Position numbers and translations under genes: made by a program. Under the pieces are notes generated by a model that ran no database searches, had not been told where the DNA came from, and saw nothing but the letters and a program-made list of their open reading frames with translations. Source: Gammaproteobacteria bacterium (GTDB taxonomy: Bacteria > Pseudomonadota > Gammaproteobacteria > SZUA-140). From it: 64,000 nucleotides of DNA. Location: assembly GCA_021648525.1 (NCBI GenBank), contig JAKISP010000017.1, forward strand, positions 1 to 64,000. The letters are read 5' to 3'. Within the stretch, counting starts at the first letter, position 1. Every line of letters starts with the position of its first letter. This document shows positions 1-8,612 of the stretch, in pieces.

Positions 1-264
1 AATTCAACCCGTTTTCAAAGATAGGTATTGAAAATACGAAATACATGCAGGTATTAGTAATATCGCGAATGTGTTTATGGGTGGTTTTTTGAAAAGGGTC
101 TATTTCTGGATGGGCACTAACTAATAAACATTTTTTATGTTTTTTTTCGTACTTAAAATTCTTGTCAGGCAAGGCATGGAGTGAGTAATAGGGGCAACTA
201 TAAATGTTATATACAATAAGCTTGACCCCCTATTTTTTTTTGGTTATGCCTTATTGCCCGATGA

Positions 265-1146
265 CTATTCAAAACTTGCAATCTTCTCTTGGCAGAGCAT
301 TTCTATTAATTGTTGTAAATGCTTCACCCGATCTGCTAACCATTCGAGTTCGTCCTGGGATATCTTGTAGTGCTCTGAATAGCGAGCATCAACATAGGCT
401 TGTTTTAGCAACTGAAAACGACGGCGATTAATTTTCGTATCTTGGGGGAATACTTCAGAAATACGTTCATTCTGCAAGATTGCTAGAGAGTTAAGCTGCT
501 TCAGATTATGCGTGTTTGGCTTGTAGTTGGTTAATACTAATAGTAAACAAGCAAAGTAACGCTCTGTAGCCTGATGAAGCTCGAAAGCTGATTTCTTTAA
601 TCTTTCTTTCTCCATGTCGTCATAGAATGTGTCAAAAAATTCATTTGCACTCTCGAACCATTGATTATAATTTTTCTCCGCAATGACTTTATATTCTTCA
701 GGAGTCAGATTGCCAGCTTCTGCCAGATCACGTTTATCGGTTTCATACAGTACGATCCCTTCCCGCTTGATATCAGTGAAAAAGTATTGTCCTTTGATTA
801 AGGCATCATTCACTTCTTCCAGTGTGTGGACCAATATGTTTAAGGGCTGACGCACTCGTAAAGCAATGCGATCTTCGGCGGCATGCCAGGTCTTATACTC
901 TTCAACGAGCTCTCTTTTGTTGACAATAACTAGAATGTCATAATCGCTAACGTAACCATAAGCTGGGTCATTTACCCACTTTCCTGTGGCATGACTACCG
1001 AATAGGATGATTTTTAATATCCTCCCGTGTTTTTTCTTACCAGTAGAAAATCCTGTGACTTGTTCAAACTCATCACGAAGGACAGTGACAATATGGGCCA
1101 GGTTGTCCTGCCTGGATGCGGGTAAATGATCGAGATTTTTATTCAT
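265..1146 (-). CDS. MNT-HEPN fusion nucleotidyltransferase
   Basis: Likely cytoplasmic nucleotidyltransferase fused to a HEPN domain. Residues 45-75 carry the minimal nucleotidyltransferase signature: GSHATG (50-55) followed by the acidic pair D68-x-D70 (SDYDILVIV). The C-terminal half (about 150-290) is helical and resembles PF05168-type HEPN domains (HQATERYFACLLL, then a conserved-looking H), but I see no canonical Rx4-6H RNase motif. Separate MNT and HEPN proteins form toxin-antitoxin pairs; the fused form (293 aa) is common in Proteobacteria and its role is not settled. No clear Shine-Dalgarno precedes the ATG. It stands alone beside a broken integrase, consistent with an acquired gene. 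Family is clear; function is inference. Confidence 0.8.
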   Translation of the reverse strand: MNKNLDHLPASRQDNLAHIVTVLRDEFEQVTGFSTGKKKHGRILKIILFGSHATGKWVNDPAYGYVSDYDILVIVNKRELVEEYKTWHAAEDRIALRVRQPLNILVHTLEEVNDALIKGQYFFTDIKREGIVLYETDKRDLAEAGNLTPEEYKVIAEKNYNQWFESANEFFDTFYDDMEKERLKKSAFELHQATERYFACLLLVLTNYKPNTHNLKQLNSLAILQNERISEVFPQDTKINRRRFQLLKQAYVDARYSEHYKISQDELEWLADRVKHLQQLIEMLCQEKIASFE

Positions 1147-1569
1147 TCGGCCATACTACTATTATCAATACTTTAGTTCAAAACCGATATAGGGATTGAG
1201 AGGCATAACTTATAAGCATTTATCCGCCGTGCGGAGCATGGCACATCAATGTCTGTTGGACTAAGGCGATTACCGCACTCAGTCTCAGTGTCTATCTATA
1301 TGGGGATTGCTTTTGCCTGCCTTGTCCAAATTCGGCACGTTAACCCGGTGCCATTCTCTTTTGACCTCGCCATACGTTGTTTTCAGTCTACCTTTTTGCG
1401 CGATAATATACAAAACAACGCATTTATTCGCCATTAAACCAAACGCAGCCCCAGGCCGCTCTGTGCCTCTCTTTTCAACGTGGTTTTTATTGGCGATAGT
1501 TTACATATTGTCGTCGTTCACCTCTCAGCCGCCTTATCGCGGGTATCTCGGCGATTACCTGAAGCAGGC

Positions 1570-1757
1570 CCGACAGGCCGCGTTCTTTGGCCAGGTATAG
1601 AAAGTAGGCCTGTAGATCATCGATCTGTCAGTTTGTCGGGTGAGCGGTGATAATACTGGGACAGCTGGCTAACAGCCGCCAGGTAACTCTGGTGTGTGCG
1701 GGGTGAGAAACCACGTAACACCATCTCATCAATCATACGTTGGCGTAATTGTGTCAT
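1570..1757 (-). pseudogene. tyrosine site-specific integrase, N-terminal remnant
   Basis: An ATG at 1757, with a good AAGGAG ribosome site just upstream, opens a 46-codon frame beginning MTQLRQRMIDEMVLRGFS and continuing PRTHQSYLAAVSQL. This matches the SAM-like N-terminal domain of phage-type tyrosine integrases. The frame stops at a TGA around 1620, but a frame shift continues the family pattern (DDLQAYFLYLAKERGLS) to about 1570. The rest, including the catalytic domain, is missing. It is a broken integrase that probably marks an old mobile-element insertion. Sequence from 1147 to 1569 shows no convincing gene on either strand. Confidence 0.7.
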
Positions 1758-1978
1758 GACTTATCTCCTTTTTGAGCAGCCCTTATGGGCCATGAGATAA
1801 GTATGAAACGAGATTGCGGGAAGGGGTACACTTTTAAAAAGATCCGCGTAAGCGGTTTAGTTCAACAGTTGGTTACACCTCAATGGGAGCGGTCCACTGC
1901 GGAAGCCAGGTTAATGCTACTGAGCATAATGATATGCGTTTTTTGCTATCATTGAAAGTTAAGAAAGTGCCAGTAAAT

Positions 1979-3679
1979 TTAGAAACTCACCTCAAGGCTG
2001 AAATGAAAACCGTCATCCTGCAGGCTCTTTTCTTTACCGGCTGCAACATTTTTTAATGCATGGCCCCAGTACAACTGGCTGTGTAGCAAGCGGTTCGGAT
2101 GCCAGCGCAATCCAAGGCCAACACTGGAGATGTTTTTTAACGCCTGCCTCTGTTTTGAGACATTATCACCCCCGCCAATATCGTAAAAAGCAGCGATCTG
2201 AAATTTTTGGCTCACCACTGGCATGCGTATTTCCAGAGAACCCATCCAGCCTTTATCCCTGACCATCAAGTTTTCCCGATAACCGCGCACACTGGATGCG
2301 CCGCCCACTCCAAACTGTTCCAGTGGCAGCAGTGAATCGTTAGTGAATTGAAAATCACTGCGTGCCACCAGTTGAATATCATACATTGAGATGCGTTGCA
2401 CCCACTGTAACTGCCCCAGCCATGCGGTGAATTTTCCATCTGGAATGCTCGCTTCATTCCTCGTTGCATCGAGTGCATCCAGCCCAAAACTGATCCTGGA
2501 GCGTATCGCCAGTACTCGATTATCTTTACGGCTGAGCCACTCTTGTCCCAGGCGTAGTACCGCCACGGTGGTTTCACCTTCTTTGGAGCCGATGGAGGGG
2601 TAAGGCTCATTGCCTAAAAAAACAGTTTTACTATTGCGCCGATCCAGTGCCAGCGAGTGGCTAAAGTGGCCAGTTAAGGTGCGCCACAAGGGATGTGTCA
2701 GGCGGATGCCCCAATTTTTGGTTTTGCTTTTAATATCGATGGCATCAAAAGGTTCTTCGATAATCAATGAATCACTGCGGCTTATGTAGAGACCCAGGCG
2801 TGTATCCTGTCGATTCAGCGGCAGGGTATAATTCAAGCTCATATCATCCAGACCTTCTGTGATGCCGTATTGAAAATCAATGGCATCACCGTAGCCGGAG
2901 ATATTCAGATACGAACCCCACAGTTCACCGCGCAGTTCACCGACACTGGGCGAGCGCCGGTTGTTAAATCTAAACCCAAACTCATAAGGGCGACGCTCAT
3001 CAATTATCACCTCCAGAATACTCTCTCCACGCTGTATGCCAGGGTTCAAATGTGCATTGATGCGATTGATCAGGCGATCTTGATGGAGTAGTTGTATTTT
3101 TTCCTGAAGCGTAGGCAGATGCAGAACTCGGTTCTGTGGAAAGGTCAGGCGGCTGCGAATGTAGCGCGGTTCCAAACGTCGATTGCCGCTTATTTTGATC
3201 TCATTCAGATGACCTTCAATAATATTGATTTTGATCACGCCACTTTCGATATCCTGATCAGGAATCATGGCCCCAGAATTGATATAGCCATGCTCAATAT
3301 AGTGCAGTGTCAGTTGACGGCGCAGTGCCTGTAATTCATCAGAAGTGATGTTACGATGTTCATAAGGGCCAGTAATATGGCGTAGCTGTTGATCTGAAAA
3401 CAGCTTGTTGCCACTCAGCTGAACTTGTTTAACATACAGGCTCTCTTGTGCGGAAAGATGTCGATCAGGTGTCTGGATAACGGGAGGAAGCACCATATTT
3501 TTTTGTGGTGCAGCCGGGGCGTCTGTGTATTCAGGCAGAGGCGGCAGATCACCCCCGATTTTTTGTGGAACAAAGTGAGCGGCGGGTTGTGCCATGACAA
3601 CTGAACAGGCCATCAAACAGCCTGAGAATAGCCCGGTATTCAAGTAGAGTTGAATAAAATGCTTGGAAAAAAATCTCAT
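1979..3679 (-). CDS. TpsB/ShlB-FhaC-family two-partner secretion transporter
   Basis: Outer-membrane beta-barrel that exports a large TpsA exoprotein in two-partner (type Vb) secretion. The 566-residue protein has a signal peptide (about 1-30), a proline-rich linker (35-75), two POTRA domains (about 85-235; the first starts VKQVQLSGNKLFSD, the second carries NEIKISGNRRLEP) and a C-terminal barrel ending in a terminal aromatic strand (HFSLEVSF). The VRGYRE motif late in the barrel is the conserved lid-loop signature of the Omp85/TpsB superfamily. Length is normal for the family. No TpsA gene lies in the window, so the partner must be elsewhere or lost. Divergent from the Crp/Fnr gene. Confidence 0.88.
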   Translation of the reverse strand: MRFFSKHFIQLYLNTGLFSGCLMACSVVMAQPAAHFVPQKIGGDLPPLPEYTDAPAAPQKNMVLPPVIQTPDRHLSAQESLYVKQVQLSGNKLFSDQQLRHITGPYEHRNITSDELQALRRQLTLHYIEHGYINSGAMIPDQDIESGVIKINIIEGHLNEIKISGNRRLEPRYIRSRLTFPQNRVLHLPTLQEKIQLLHQDRLINRINAHLNPGIQRGESILEVIIDERRPYEFGFRFNNRRSPSVGELRGELWGSYLNISGYGDAIDFQYGITEGLDDMSLNYTLPLNRQDTRLGLYISRSDSLIIEEPFDAIDIKSKTKNWGIRLTHPLWRTLTGHFSHSLALDRRNSKTVFLGNEPYPSIGSKEGETTVAVLRLGQEWLSRKDNRVLAIRSRISFGLDALDATRNEASIPDGKFTAWLGQLQWVQRISMYDIQLVARSDFQFTNDSLLPLEQFGVGGASSVRGYRENLMVRDKGWMGSLEIRMPVVSQKFQIAAFYDIGGGDNVSKQRQALKNISSVGLGLRWHPNRLLHSQLYWGHALKNVAAGKEKSLQDDGFHFSLEVSF

Positions 3680-3795
3680 TTATTATAGTGTTATACAGGC
3701 GTTTTTTTTCGATTTTTATGCCTTGAAATTAAGGTTCTAAAAACCTTTGCACTCGCATTATAGGCCAATTCAAAGTACTCATGTGGCATTTTGAG

Positions 3796-3801
3796 TATAA
3801 T
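3796..3801 (+). promoter_or_regulatory. -10 element for the Crp/Fnr gene
   Basis: A perfect TATAAT lies 22 bases before the preferred ATG (3823) in the 100-base divergent interval. No good -35 box is visible; a TG dinucleotide three bases upstream could partly compensate. The hexamer would sit inside the coding region if the more upstream ATG at 3781 were used, which supports the later start. Confidence 0.4.
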
Positions 3802-3822
3802 CGCACTACCATCGAGGAAAGT

Positions 3823-4470
3823 ATGATCGAACGTGACCCACTTTTTTCTGAGTTATCATCGGATGATATCTCTCTGATAGCAAGTTACGGAAAAACGCTC
3901 AGCTACCGCAAACATAGCATCATCATCAATAAAGGTGATGAAAGTAACTGCTTGTATATCGTGCAGCAGGGACGGGTGAAGGTTTATGTCAGCGATGAGT
4001 ATGGCGCTGAAATCATTTTGCGCTATGAAGGGCCAGGGGAATACTTCGGTGAACTGGCGCTGGTTGACGAAGCGCCACGTTCAGCGTCTGTAGAAACACT
4101 TGAAGACACCCGATTAACCTATATTTCCAGAGCCAGTTTTGAGGCGTGTCTGCATGACAAACCCGAAATTGCCGTCAAACTCATTCGTACCATGATCACA
4201 CGCATTCGCAGTTTGACCGAAGAGTTATCAGATTGTGCATTGAAAACTGTTTATCAGCGGGTACGTGAAAAACTCACTAAAATGTCAGTCGAGCAAGATG
4301 GAAAGTGGGTGATTCCACAGAGTATGACGCACCAGGAGATCGCGGGACTGGTCGGCTCAAGCCGAGAGATGGTCAGCCGGTTAATGAAAAAACTGCAAAA
4401 TGGCGGTTATATCTCAGTAGAGAAAAAACATATTTCTATTCTTAGAAAGTTACCGCGAAATATACCGTAG
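3823..4470 (+). CDS. Crp/Fnr-family transcriptional regulator
   Basis: Cytoplasmic DNA-binding regulator. The start at 3823 (MIERDPLF) is chosen over 3781 because GAGGAAAG lies just upstream of it and a TATAAT box lies between the two candidates. The N-terminal half is a cyclic-nucleotide-binding fold (IINKGDESNCLYIVQQGRVKVYV, then GPGEYFGELALVDEAPRSASV, the phosphate-binding-cassette region), followed by a dimer helix and a Crp-type helix-turn-helix (TMTHQEIAGLVGSSREMVSR). There is no Fnr-type N-terminal cysteine cluster, so an iron-sulfur sensor is unlikely. Length (215 aa) is normal. Divergent from the TpsB gene, which it may control, but no operator is obvious. Confidence 0.88.
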   Translation: MIERDPLFSELSSDDISLIASYGKTLSYRKHSIIINKGDESNCLYIVQQGRVKVYVSDEYGAEIILRYEGPGEYFGELALVDEAPRSASVETLEDTRLTYISRASFEACLHDKPEIAVKLIRTMITRIRSLTEELSDCALKTVYQRVREKLTKMSVEQDGKWVIPQSMTHQEIAGLVGSSREMVSRLMKKLQNGGYISVEKKHISILRKLPRNIP

Positions 4471-4500
4471 AATCAAGGGGCCAGACACGTGCATGGTTTT

Positions 4501-4529
4501 TTCTCACCCCGGACAGGCCGAGGTGAGAA
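4501..4529. other. stem-loop between convergent genes
   Basis: TTCTCACC (4501-4508) pairs with GGTGAGAA (4522-4529) around a GC-rich loop in the 70-base gap between the convergent Crp/Fnr and protease genes. Neither strand has a T-run after the stem, so it is not a textbook intrinsic terminator, although its position suggests a role in ending transcription. Confidence 0.4.
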
Positions 4530-4541
4530 ATACAGATGATA

Positions 4542-5870
4542 CTACCGTTTAATGGTCACATTCAAAACTGCCTCAGCTTGTTGTACCGGGGTGAAAAATG
4601 ACTGTACACCATTAGAGCCGCTATGTACCCCCCAGGCAGTGTAGTTAAATGACCAGCCGCCACCGCTGTCGCCTCCGATGCTGTCATCACCCGAGACACG
4701 CACGAGGTTTCCTACGGTGCCGATCGAATAGTTTACGATTACGTTTGTCGCCTGCACGGTATGGTTGCAAGTACGAACATTATTCGAGCGTCCATATTCA
4801 CACACAGTCGCGCCCCACATCGTCCAGGTTGAACGGATACTATTTACATCGCGAATTTCTCCCTCGCGTGCGTAAAAATCGTCAAGTTCAAGGTGGTTGG
4901 TGGTGTGATACTCCACGTCGCCCAGCAGGCTGAACTCCTGATCTCGCCAGTTCATGTTAAAAACAAGCCCGCCTTCCTCTTCGAACTGGGTAAGACCGTT
5001 GCAGTGTGCTGCGGTGATGATGCCATCCCCATTCGGGCCACTCACAGACCAACCACTGGTACACCAGCGAGTGCCGCTTGATAATCTAACCCAGTTACCT
5101 CCTCTGGCATGATCGAACTCCATGATCGGCCCTTCGCCACGAATGGTTTTAATCTTTATATTTTTTCTGCTAAGCGAACGGATCTGGTCGCTTAGCTCTG
5201 TTCCCCTAAGTTCATTTTGAATGGCGTGAAGAACCTGTTGAGGATCTGGATTTCTGGCATGCTCAGGAATCTTGATATCAAGCTGAATGACATCATTGAT
5301 GACATCGTAAAACGATGAAGAGTTGATATAGCCCAGTTTCCTTAACCCTTTAGCAGCCGCCTCTGCGCGTTTTATCTGATTTTTAAGGGAGATTGTGGCA
5401 CCGCCAGTGACCGACACATTGGCGGGAACTCTTTTTTGACGCATATCCTGCGCAACGCCAGCCGGTATTTTACCCACAAACTGAATAAATGATTGCGTCC
5501 CGGGTGCTGGCTCTTGCCATATCCGCGCAATACGATCTGCATAGCGGACAATCACTCTGTCACCATAACGCGCAAACGTATCCTGAGCCTTGATGGCACG
5601 TTCGGCCTCTGCGTAGCTCATGCCGGATTCCTTTGCGAGCAGTTCGACATCGACAGTCATGCCTTTGCCGCTCGGTTGATCTGTGCGGTTAGAGTAATCT
5701 TCCATGGGAGAAAGTTCACTATTTTCTACCGCCTGTTTAAGTTCTTCAGGATGGGAATACCAGATATCATCTGTGGACTTGTCGATACCATTCGCGCCAA
5801 CTGTAGCGGGTACTGAAAGTGCAATAAAGTATGCAAGCGGTTTTATTAGACTGCTGTATTTTCCATTCAT
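4542..5870 (-). CDS. secreted trypsin-like (S1 family) serine protease with propeptide
   Basis: Probable exported serine protease. Residues are numbered from an upstream ATG at 5885; the start at 5870 is preferred because GGAG precedes it, whereas the first ATG has no ribosome site. A signal peptide ends near PATVGANG, followed by a propeptide of about 220 residues and an S1 domain. The triad is visible as H294 in ITAAHC, an Asp in the LELDD stretch (335/336) and S407 in GGDSGGG. Cysteine pairs C275/C295 and C362/C373 suggest alpha-lytic-protease-like disulfides. It is last in a leftward run of peptidase-related genes but separated from them by a 440-base gap containing a large palindrome. 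Confidence 0.85.
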   Translation of the reverse strand: MNGKYSSLIKPLAYFIALSVPATVGANGIDKSTDDIWYSHPEELKQAVENSELSPMEDYSNRTDQPSGKGMTVDVELLAKESGMSYAEAERAIKAQDTFARYGDRVIVRYADRIARIWQEPAPGTQSFIQFVGKIPAGVAQDMRQKRVPANVSVTGGATISLKNQIKRAEAAAKGLRKLGYINSSSFYDVINDVIQLDIKIPEHARNPDPQQVLHAIQNELRGTELSDQIRSLSRKNIKIKTIRGEGPIMEFDHARGGNWVRLSSGTRWCTSGWSVSGPNGDGIITAAHCNGLTQFEEEGGLVFNMNWRDQEFSLLGDVEYHTTNHLELDDFYAREGEIRDVNSIRSTWTMWGATVCEYGRSNNVRTCNHTVQATNVIVNYSIGTVGNLVRVSGDDSIGGDSGGGWSFNYTAWGVHSGSNGVQSFFTPVQQAEAVLNVTIKR

Positions 5871-5959
5871 TTTTTTGCTCTCCATGATTTAATGATCCGC
5901 GATTAATATTAACCTGTATTTTCAGCTTTAAGGCATGTAACTATTCAGCTACCTTACAG

Positions 5960-6114
5960 GCACCTCTATTAATTCATGAACGCGCATCTTAAACCCCAAA
6001 TCCGCTATATCGGTGTTGTAAATTGCAGCAATAGTCCCGCTCTTGCCCACAATTTTCGCCTGGATGTAACGAATATTGGGTTCAATCTGTCACGTCCAGA
6101 ATTAATAGAGGTGC
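5960..6114. repeat. 155-bp imperfect palindrome (fold-back element)
   Basis: The ends are exact inverted copies: GCACCTCTATTAATTC at 5960-5975 and its complement at 6099-6114. The similarity continues inward. Read from each end, the two strands are recognisably alike for about 70 bases with a one-base offset, so the whole segment could fold back on itself. Both strands also encode similar short peptides (IRYI ... GF ... ELIEV), with several differences at third codon positions. It lies in the gene-free stretch 5871-6308 between peptidase genes. Origin unknown: a MITE-like element or an inverted duplication of a small coding segment. Confidence 0.6.
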
Positions 6115-6221
6115 TCTTAAGAGAAATTCTGCTGAATACAATGACAATGGGCTGTGCCTTTTGATACCGATAAAACGTGAAAAATCACAATGAGCGCTGG
6201 AGCGTAAAAAGATATGTTGGT

Positions 6222-6239
6222 AATGTTCTACAGAACATT
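6222..6239. other. short perfect hairpin downstream of small peptidase-cluster gene
   Basis: AATGTTCT and AGAACATT are separated by two bases, about 70 bases downstream of the stop codon of the 75-residue gene. A short T-rich stretch follows on the plus strand only. It could stabilise or end the leftward transcript, but it does not have terminator form on that strand. Confidence 0.3.
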
Positions 6240-6308
6240 TTATTGCCAAAAAGTCGGATTAAAAAAATGCCTACGTCGTATGGCCTTTCTGCTCGACAGG
6301 CCGGTGTA

Positions 6309-6536
6309 TTACTGGGCACTGATTTTTCCAATGTAGGTGATTTTGACAGGTATTTTGAATATTTCTTTTGGCAGTTTGGCCTGAACCTGCTCGACAGGGG
6401 CCGAGGTGCTGAGCATGAGACAGACCTCGCCCCTTTCATTCAAGCCGGTACTGATGGACTCAATCCCTTCTGTTGCCATGATCTCGTCATCAAATTTGGC
6501 GCGCACCTGCTCTATTTTTTCTCTCTCTTCTTTCAA
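6309..6536 (-). CDS. small protein resembling the N-terminal domain of the nearby protease
   Basis: A 75-residue protein of unknown function. I choose a TTG start at 6536 because AGGAG lies 8 bases upstream; the frame is open further upstream (ATG at 6611), but that stretch is low-complexity and lacks a ribosome site. The pattern GIESISTGLNERGEVCLML, then LPKEIFKIPVKITYIG, parallels residues 35-95 of the leaderless protease at 7582 (VVGLGIGYKE ... ISVYV ... IPKTLDDVTTDVVEVG). It may be a free-standing copy of that domain, possibly an inhibitor or chaperone. The homology is by eye. Last gene of the tight leftward peptidase group. Confidence 0.6.
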   Translation of the reverse strand: MKEEREKIEQVRAKFDDEIMATEGIESISTGLNERGEVCLMLSTSAPVEQVQAKLPKEIFKIPVKITYIGKISAQ

Positions 6537-6637
6537 TACCTTTCTCCTCGAATTTTCCAGGATAATTCTCAATTGCACATTCAAAAAGCCCCCCCCTCTC
6601 CACCAGACCAATGGCGAACGGGGAGTTAAATCAAAGA

Positions 6638-7546
6638 CTAAAACACATGAATATGCGGCACACAGAGATAATTGGCCGACCCGGTGGAAAAGTCATTTTT
6701 CACATGGGAGCCACCGCCCTGCGCACGCGCATGCAGCTTTATACGTGCCCGGATAAAGACCCAGTCACCACCGGCGAGAAGGTAGCTGTTATTGGTATGC
6801 CGGTCGATATCAAACCGTCTGGTGCGATTGATATTGCCACCCTGCTCATTGAGGACGTTGACGCTGTTCCAGCCCTTCCAATTGTACTGATAGCAGTTTG
6901 TTTCCACCGTGATCACCGATTTGGCATGTTTACAATTATACCATTTGTCGTTCGCCTTCACGACATAGTAGCCACGGAAGCGGAAAAGCGGGCGGATGCT
7001 GTAGAACTTGGTGACCGCCGGCCTGAACCAGAACCCAAACTCCGCGTGGCTCGTGATGCTCCCGACCCCGCCAGTACAGCCCCAGCCACCACCATTAGCA
7101 GAATTCCAAAGATTCCTGCAGCCCAGAAAATTCCTCGAGAGCGTGGATTGTGCACTGATCAGGCTATCCTGTTGATCGTCATCCGAGAATACGGCTGACC
7201 AACTCGGCTCTAACTTGAAGGTGTCCGGCGGCAGCAGGCCTGACGATACATCGATGCCACCATCAAGGTTAACGGGGAGTTGGGAAACTTCGTCCATGTT
7301 CGCAATAGTGGCTTCCAGTTCGCCATTACTAATCTCGTTCTGCTCTAGCTCAAGCGCATCAAGTTTAGCCATATTGACGCCCATGGCTTCCAGCACGGAT
7401 CTGTCGCATGGCATCGTCTCTGCCGTCCTGGCCGCCGCGCTTTTTTCTGCGATGGAGACGGCCATCTCCTGGTGGTTCTCTTCGGTGATATCGCGTGTGA
7501 TTTCTTCATGCATGCGGATCAATTCATTTGATATTTTCATTTTCAA
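6638..7546 (-). CDS. unknown protein in peptidase cluster
   Basis: 302 residues, not recognised. The ribosome site AGGGAG is well placed before the ATG. No signal peptide or membrane segment is apparent. The N-terminal third is helical and acidic (ITRDITEENHQEMAVSIAEK); a middle segment is Asp/Ser-rich; the C-terminal half is rich in Gly, Trp, Tyr, Asn and paired Cys, suggesting a beta-rich extracellular-type fold or lectin-like domain. It lies 35 bases downstream of the leaderless protease gene on the same strand, so the two are probably co-transcribed. It could be the substrate, effector or partner of that protease; this is inference only. Confidence 0.65.
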   Translation of the reverse strand: MKMKISNELIRMHEEITRDITEENHQEMAVSIAEKSAAARTAETMPCDRSVLEAMGVNMAKLDALELEQNEISNGELEATIANMDEVSQLPVNLDGGIDVSSGLLPPDTFKLEPSWSAVFSDDDQQDSLISAQSTLSRNFLGCRNLWNSANGGGWGCTGGVGSITSHAEFGFWFRPAVTKFYSIRPLFRFRGYYVVKANDKWYNCKHAKSVITVETNCYQYNWKGWNSVNVLNEQGGNINRTRRFDIDRHTNNSYLLAGGDWVFIRARIKLHARAQGGGSHVKNDFSTGSANYLCVPHIHVF

Positions 7547-7581
7547 CTCTCCCTGATTATTGGGTGTACTCTAAAATCGCC

Positions 7582-8514
7582 TTACGCAGTGACAATCTCT
7601 ACGCCAAGCGCCATCAACACATTGTTGATATTGTTGTGGACGGTTACTCTGCTCGATCCCGCAAACAATAGGCCCGTTGCTTCTCTTGTGCCGCGTTCTA
7701 ACAGCAAGGAACCCGAATCCCCCCCCTGAGACATAGCCGTGGTCAATACCTGATTGCGAAAATACGCGACGCCCGAGGCGCCATAACTGACCGCGATCGT
7801 CGCATCGATGCCGATGACCCTTCCGCTCGTGGTTTCCGTGGTGCGGCCGCTCTTGGTCACAGCCATTCCGAGGGTGGCTTCAGTCGTGCCTTTGGGAATC
7901 CCCAGGCCGACAATAGAGGCGGTAACATTTCTCAGGTCGCTGGGTCGTGCAATCGCGGCATCCACCAGATTGTGTGCGGCGCGATCATTGAATCGAATCC
8001 GCACAAACCGGGCCAAACGGGCGATGGTGTCGTTGGCGACACTGCCACCGTCCACCCGACCCGGTTGCAAAATACGGTCGCCGATAACGGCGGCATTGGC
8101 GTTGGCAAATACATGGTTATTGCTGAGGATATAGATGCGGCATGGCGAGCAAGCATCCCTGACCAGACAGCCAAATGTTCCCGCCGTTATCCTGAAATGT
8201 CCCATGCTGTAACCGGGTTTTACCGGGCGCATTCTGCTGGTAAATGCCTGCGCCTCGACGTCACCAACTTCAACCACATCTGTCGTTACGTCGTCGAGTG
8301 TCTTTGGAATCTGCTCGCAAGATTCCAGTGACTTCACGGCCACCTTTTTTCTCACATAGACACTGATGCAGTGCTCCTTTGTCTCTTTACCTTTTGTTTC
8401 CTTGTAGCCAATGCCCAGGCCCACGACATTGGGCAGTTCGAAAATGCTTTCCTCCTTGTCATCTTTGACTTGCTGGATTTTTGCGAATTGAATAGTTTCT
8501 TTTTCATGTGCCAT
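7582..8514 (-). CDS. leaderless trypsin-like serine protease
   Basis: Probable cytoplasmic serine protease. The start at 8514 (MAHEKETIQ) has AAGGAGAG upstream; an in-frame ATG 30 bases earlier does not. Residues here are numbered from that earlier ATG. There is no signal peptide. An N-terminal domain (about 35-95, VVGLGIGYKE ... ISVYVRKK) precedes the trypsin fold: H144 in LSNNHVF, D195 in VDAAIARP and S277 in GGDSGSL. Intracellular trypsin-like domains of this kind occur in bacterial conflict and regulatory systems. It heads a leftward group with two unknown genes and lies about 560 bases from the end of the NACHT gene, also leftward. Confidence 0.82.
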   Translation of the reverse strand: MAHEKETIQFAKIQQVKDDKEESIFELPNVVGLGIGYKETKGKETKEHCISVYVRKKVAVKSLESCEQIPKTLDDVTTDVVEVGDVEAQAFTSRMRPVKPGYSMGHFRITAGTFGCLVRDACSPCRIYILSNNHVFANANAAVIGDRILQPGRVDGGSVANDTIARLARFVRIRFNDRAAHNLVDAAIARPSDLRNVTASIVGLGIPKGTTEATLGMAVTKSGRTTETTSGRVIGIDATIAVSYGASGVAYFRNQVLTTAMSQGGDSGSLLLERGTREATGLLFAGSSRVTVHNNINNVLMALGVEIVTA

Positions 8515-8568
8515 CTGGACTCTCCTTTGTATGTGCGATATCACTCCCGTATATTTCTTGCTTATGAG

Positions 8569-8612
8569 CCGGACGCCGGATCTAGTGCAACATGACGGCT
8601 GTCCGGTTTTTT
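8569..8612 (+). terminator. rho-independent-like hairpin
   Basis: CCGGAC (8569-8574) pairs with GTCCGG (8601-8606), with an inner GCCG/CGGC pairing possible, and six T residues follow on the plus strand. No intact plus-strand gene precedes it. It may be a relic, or on the minus strand part of the leader of the protease transcript. Confidence 0.4.

Noticed and set aside
1249-1600. Plus-strand frames of 62 and 97 residues
   Set aside because: No ribosome site, no family resemblance, and part overlaps the antisense integrase remnant.
2056-3334. Several frames antisense to the TpsB gene
   Set aside because: They are shadows of the minus-strand gene: no ribosome sites and no protein-family features.
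4501-4529. Rho-independent terminator between the Crp/Fnr and protease genes
   Set aside because: The stem is good but neither strand has a T-run after it, so it is recorded only as a stem-loop.
6611-7198. 195-residue plus-strand frame opposite the 302-residue gene
   Set aside because: The minus-strand frame has a proper ribosome site and operon context; the plus frame is Pro/Ala/Arg-biased shadow sequence.
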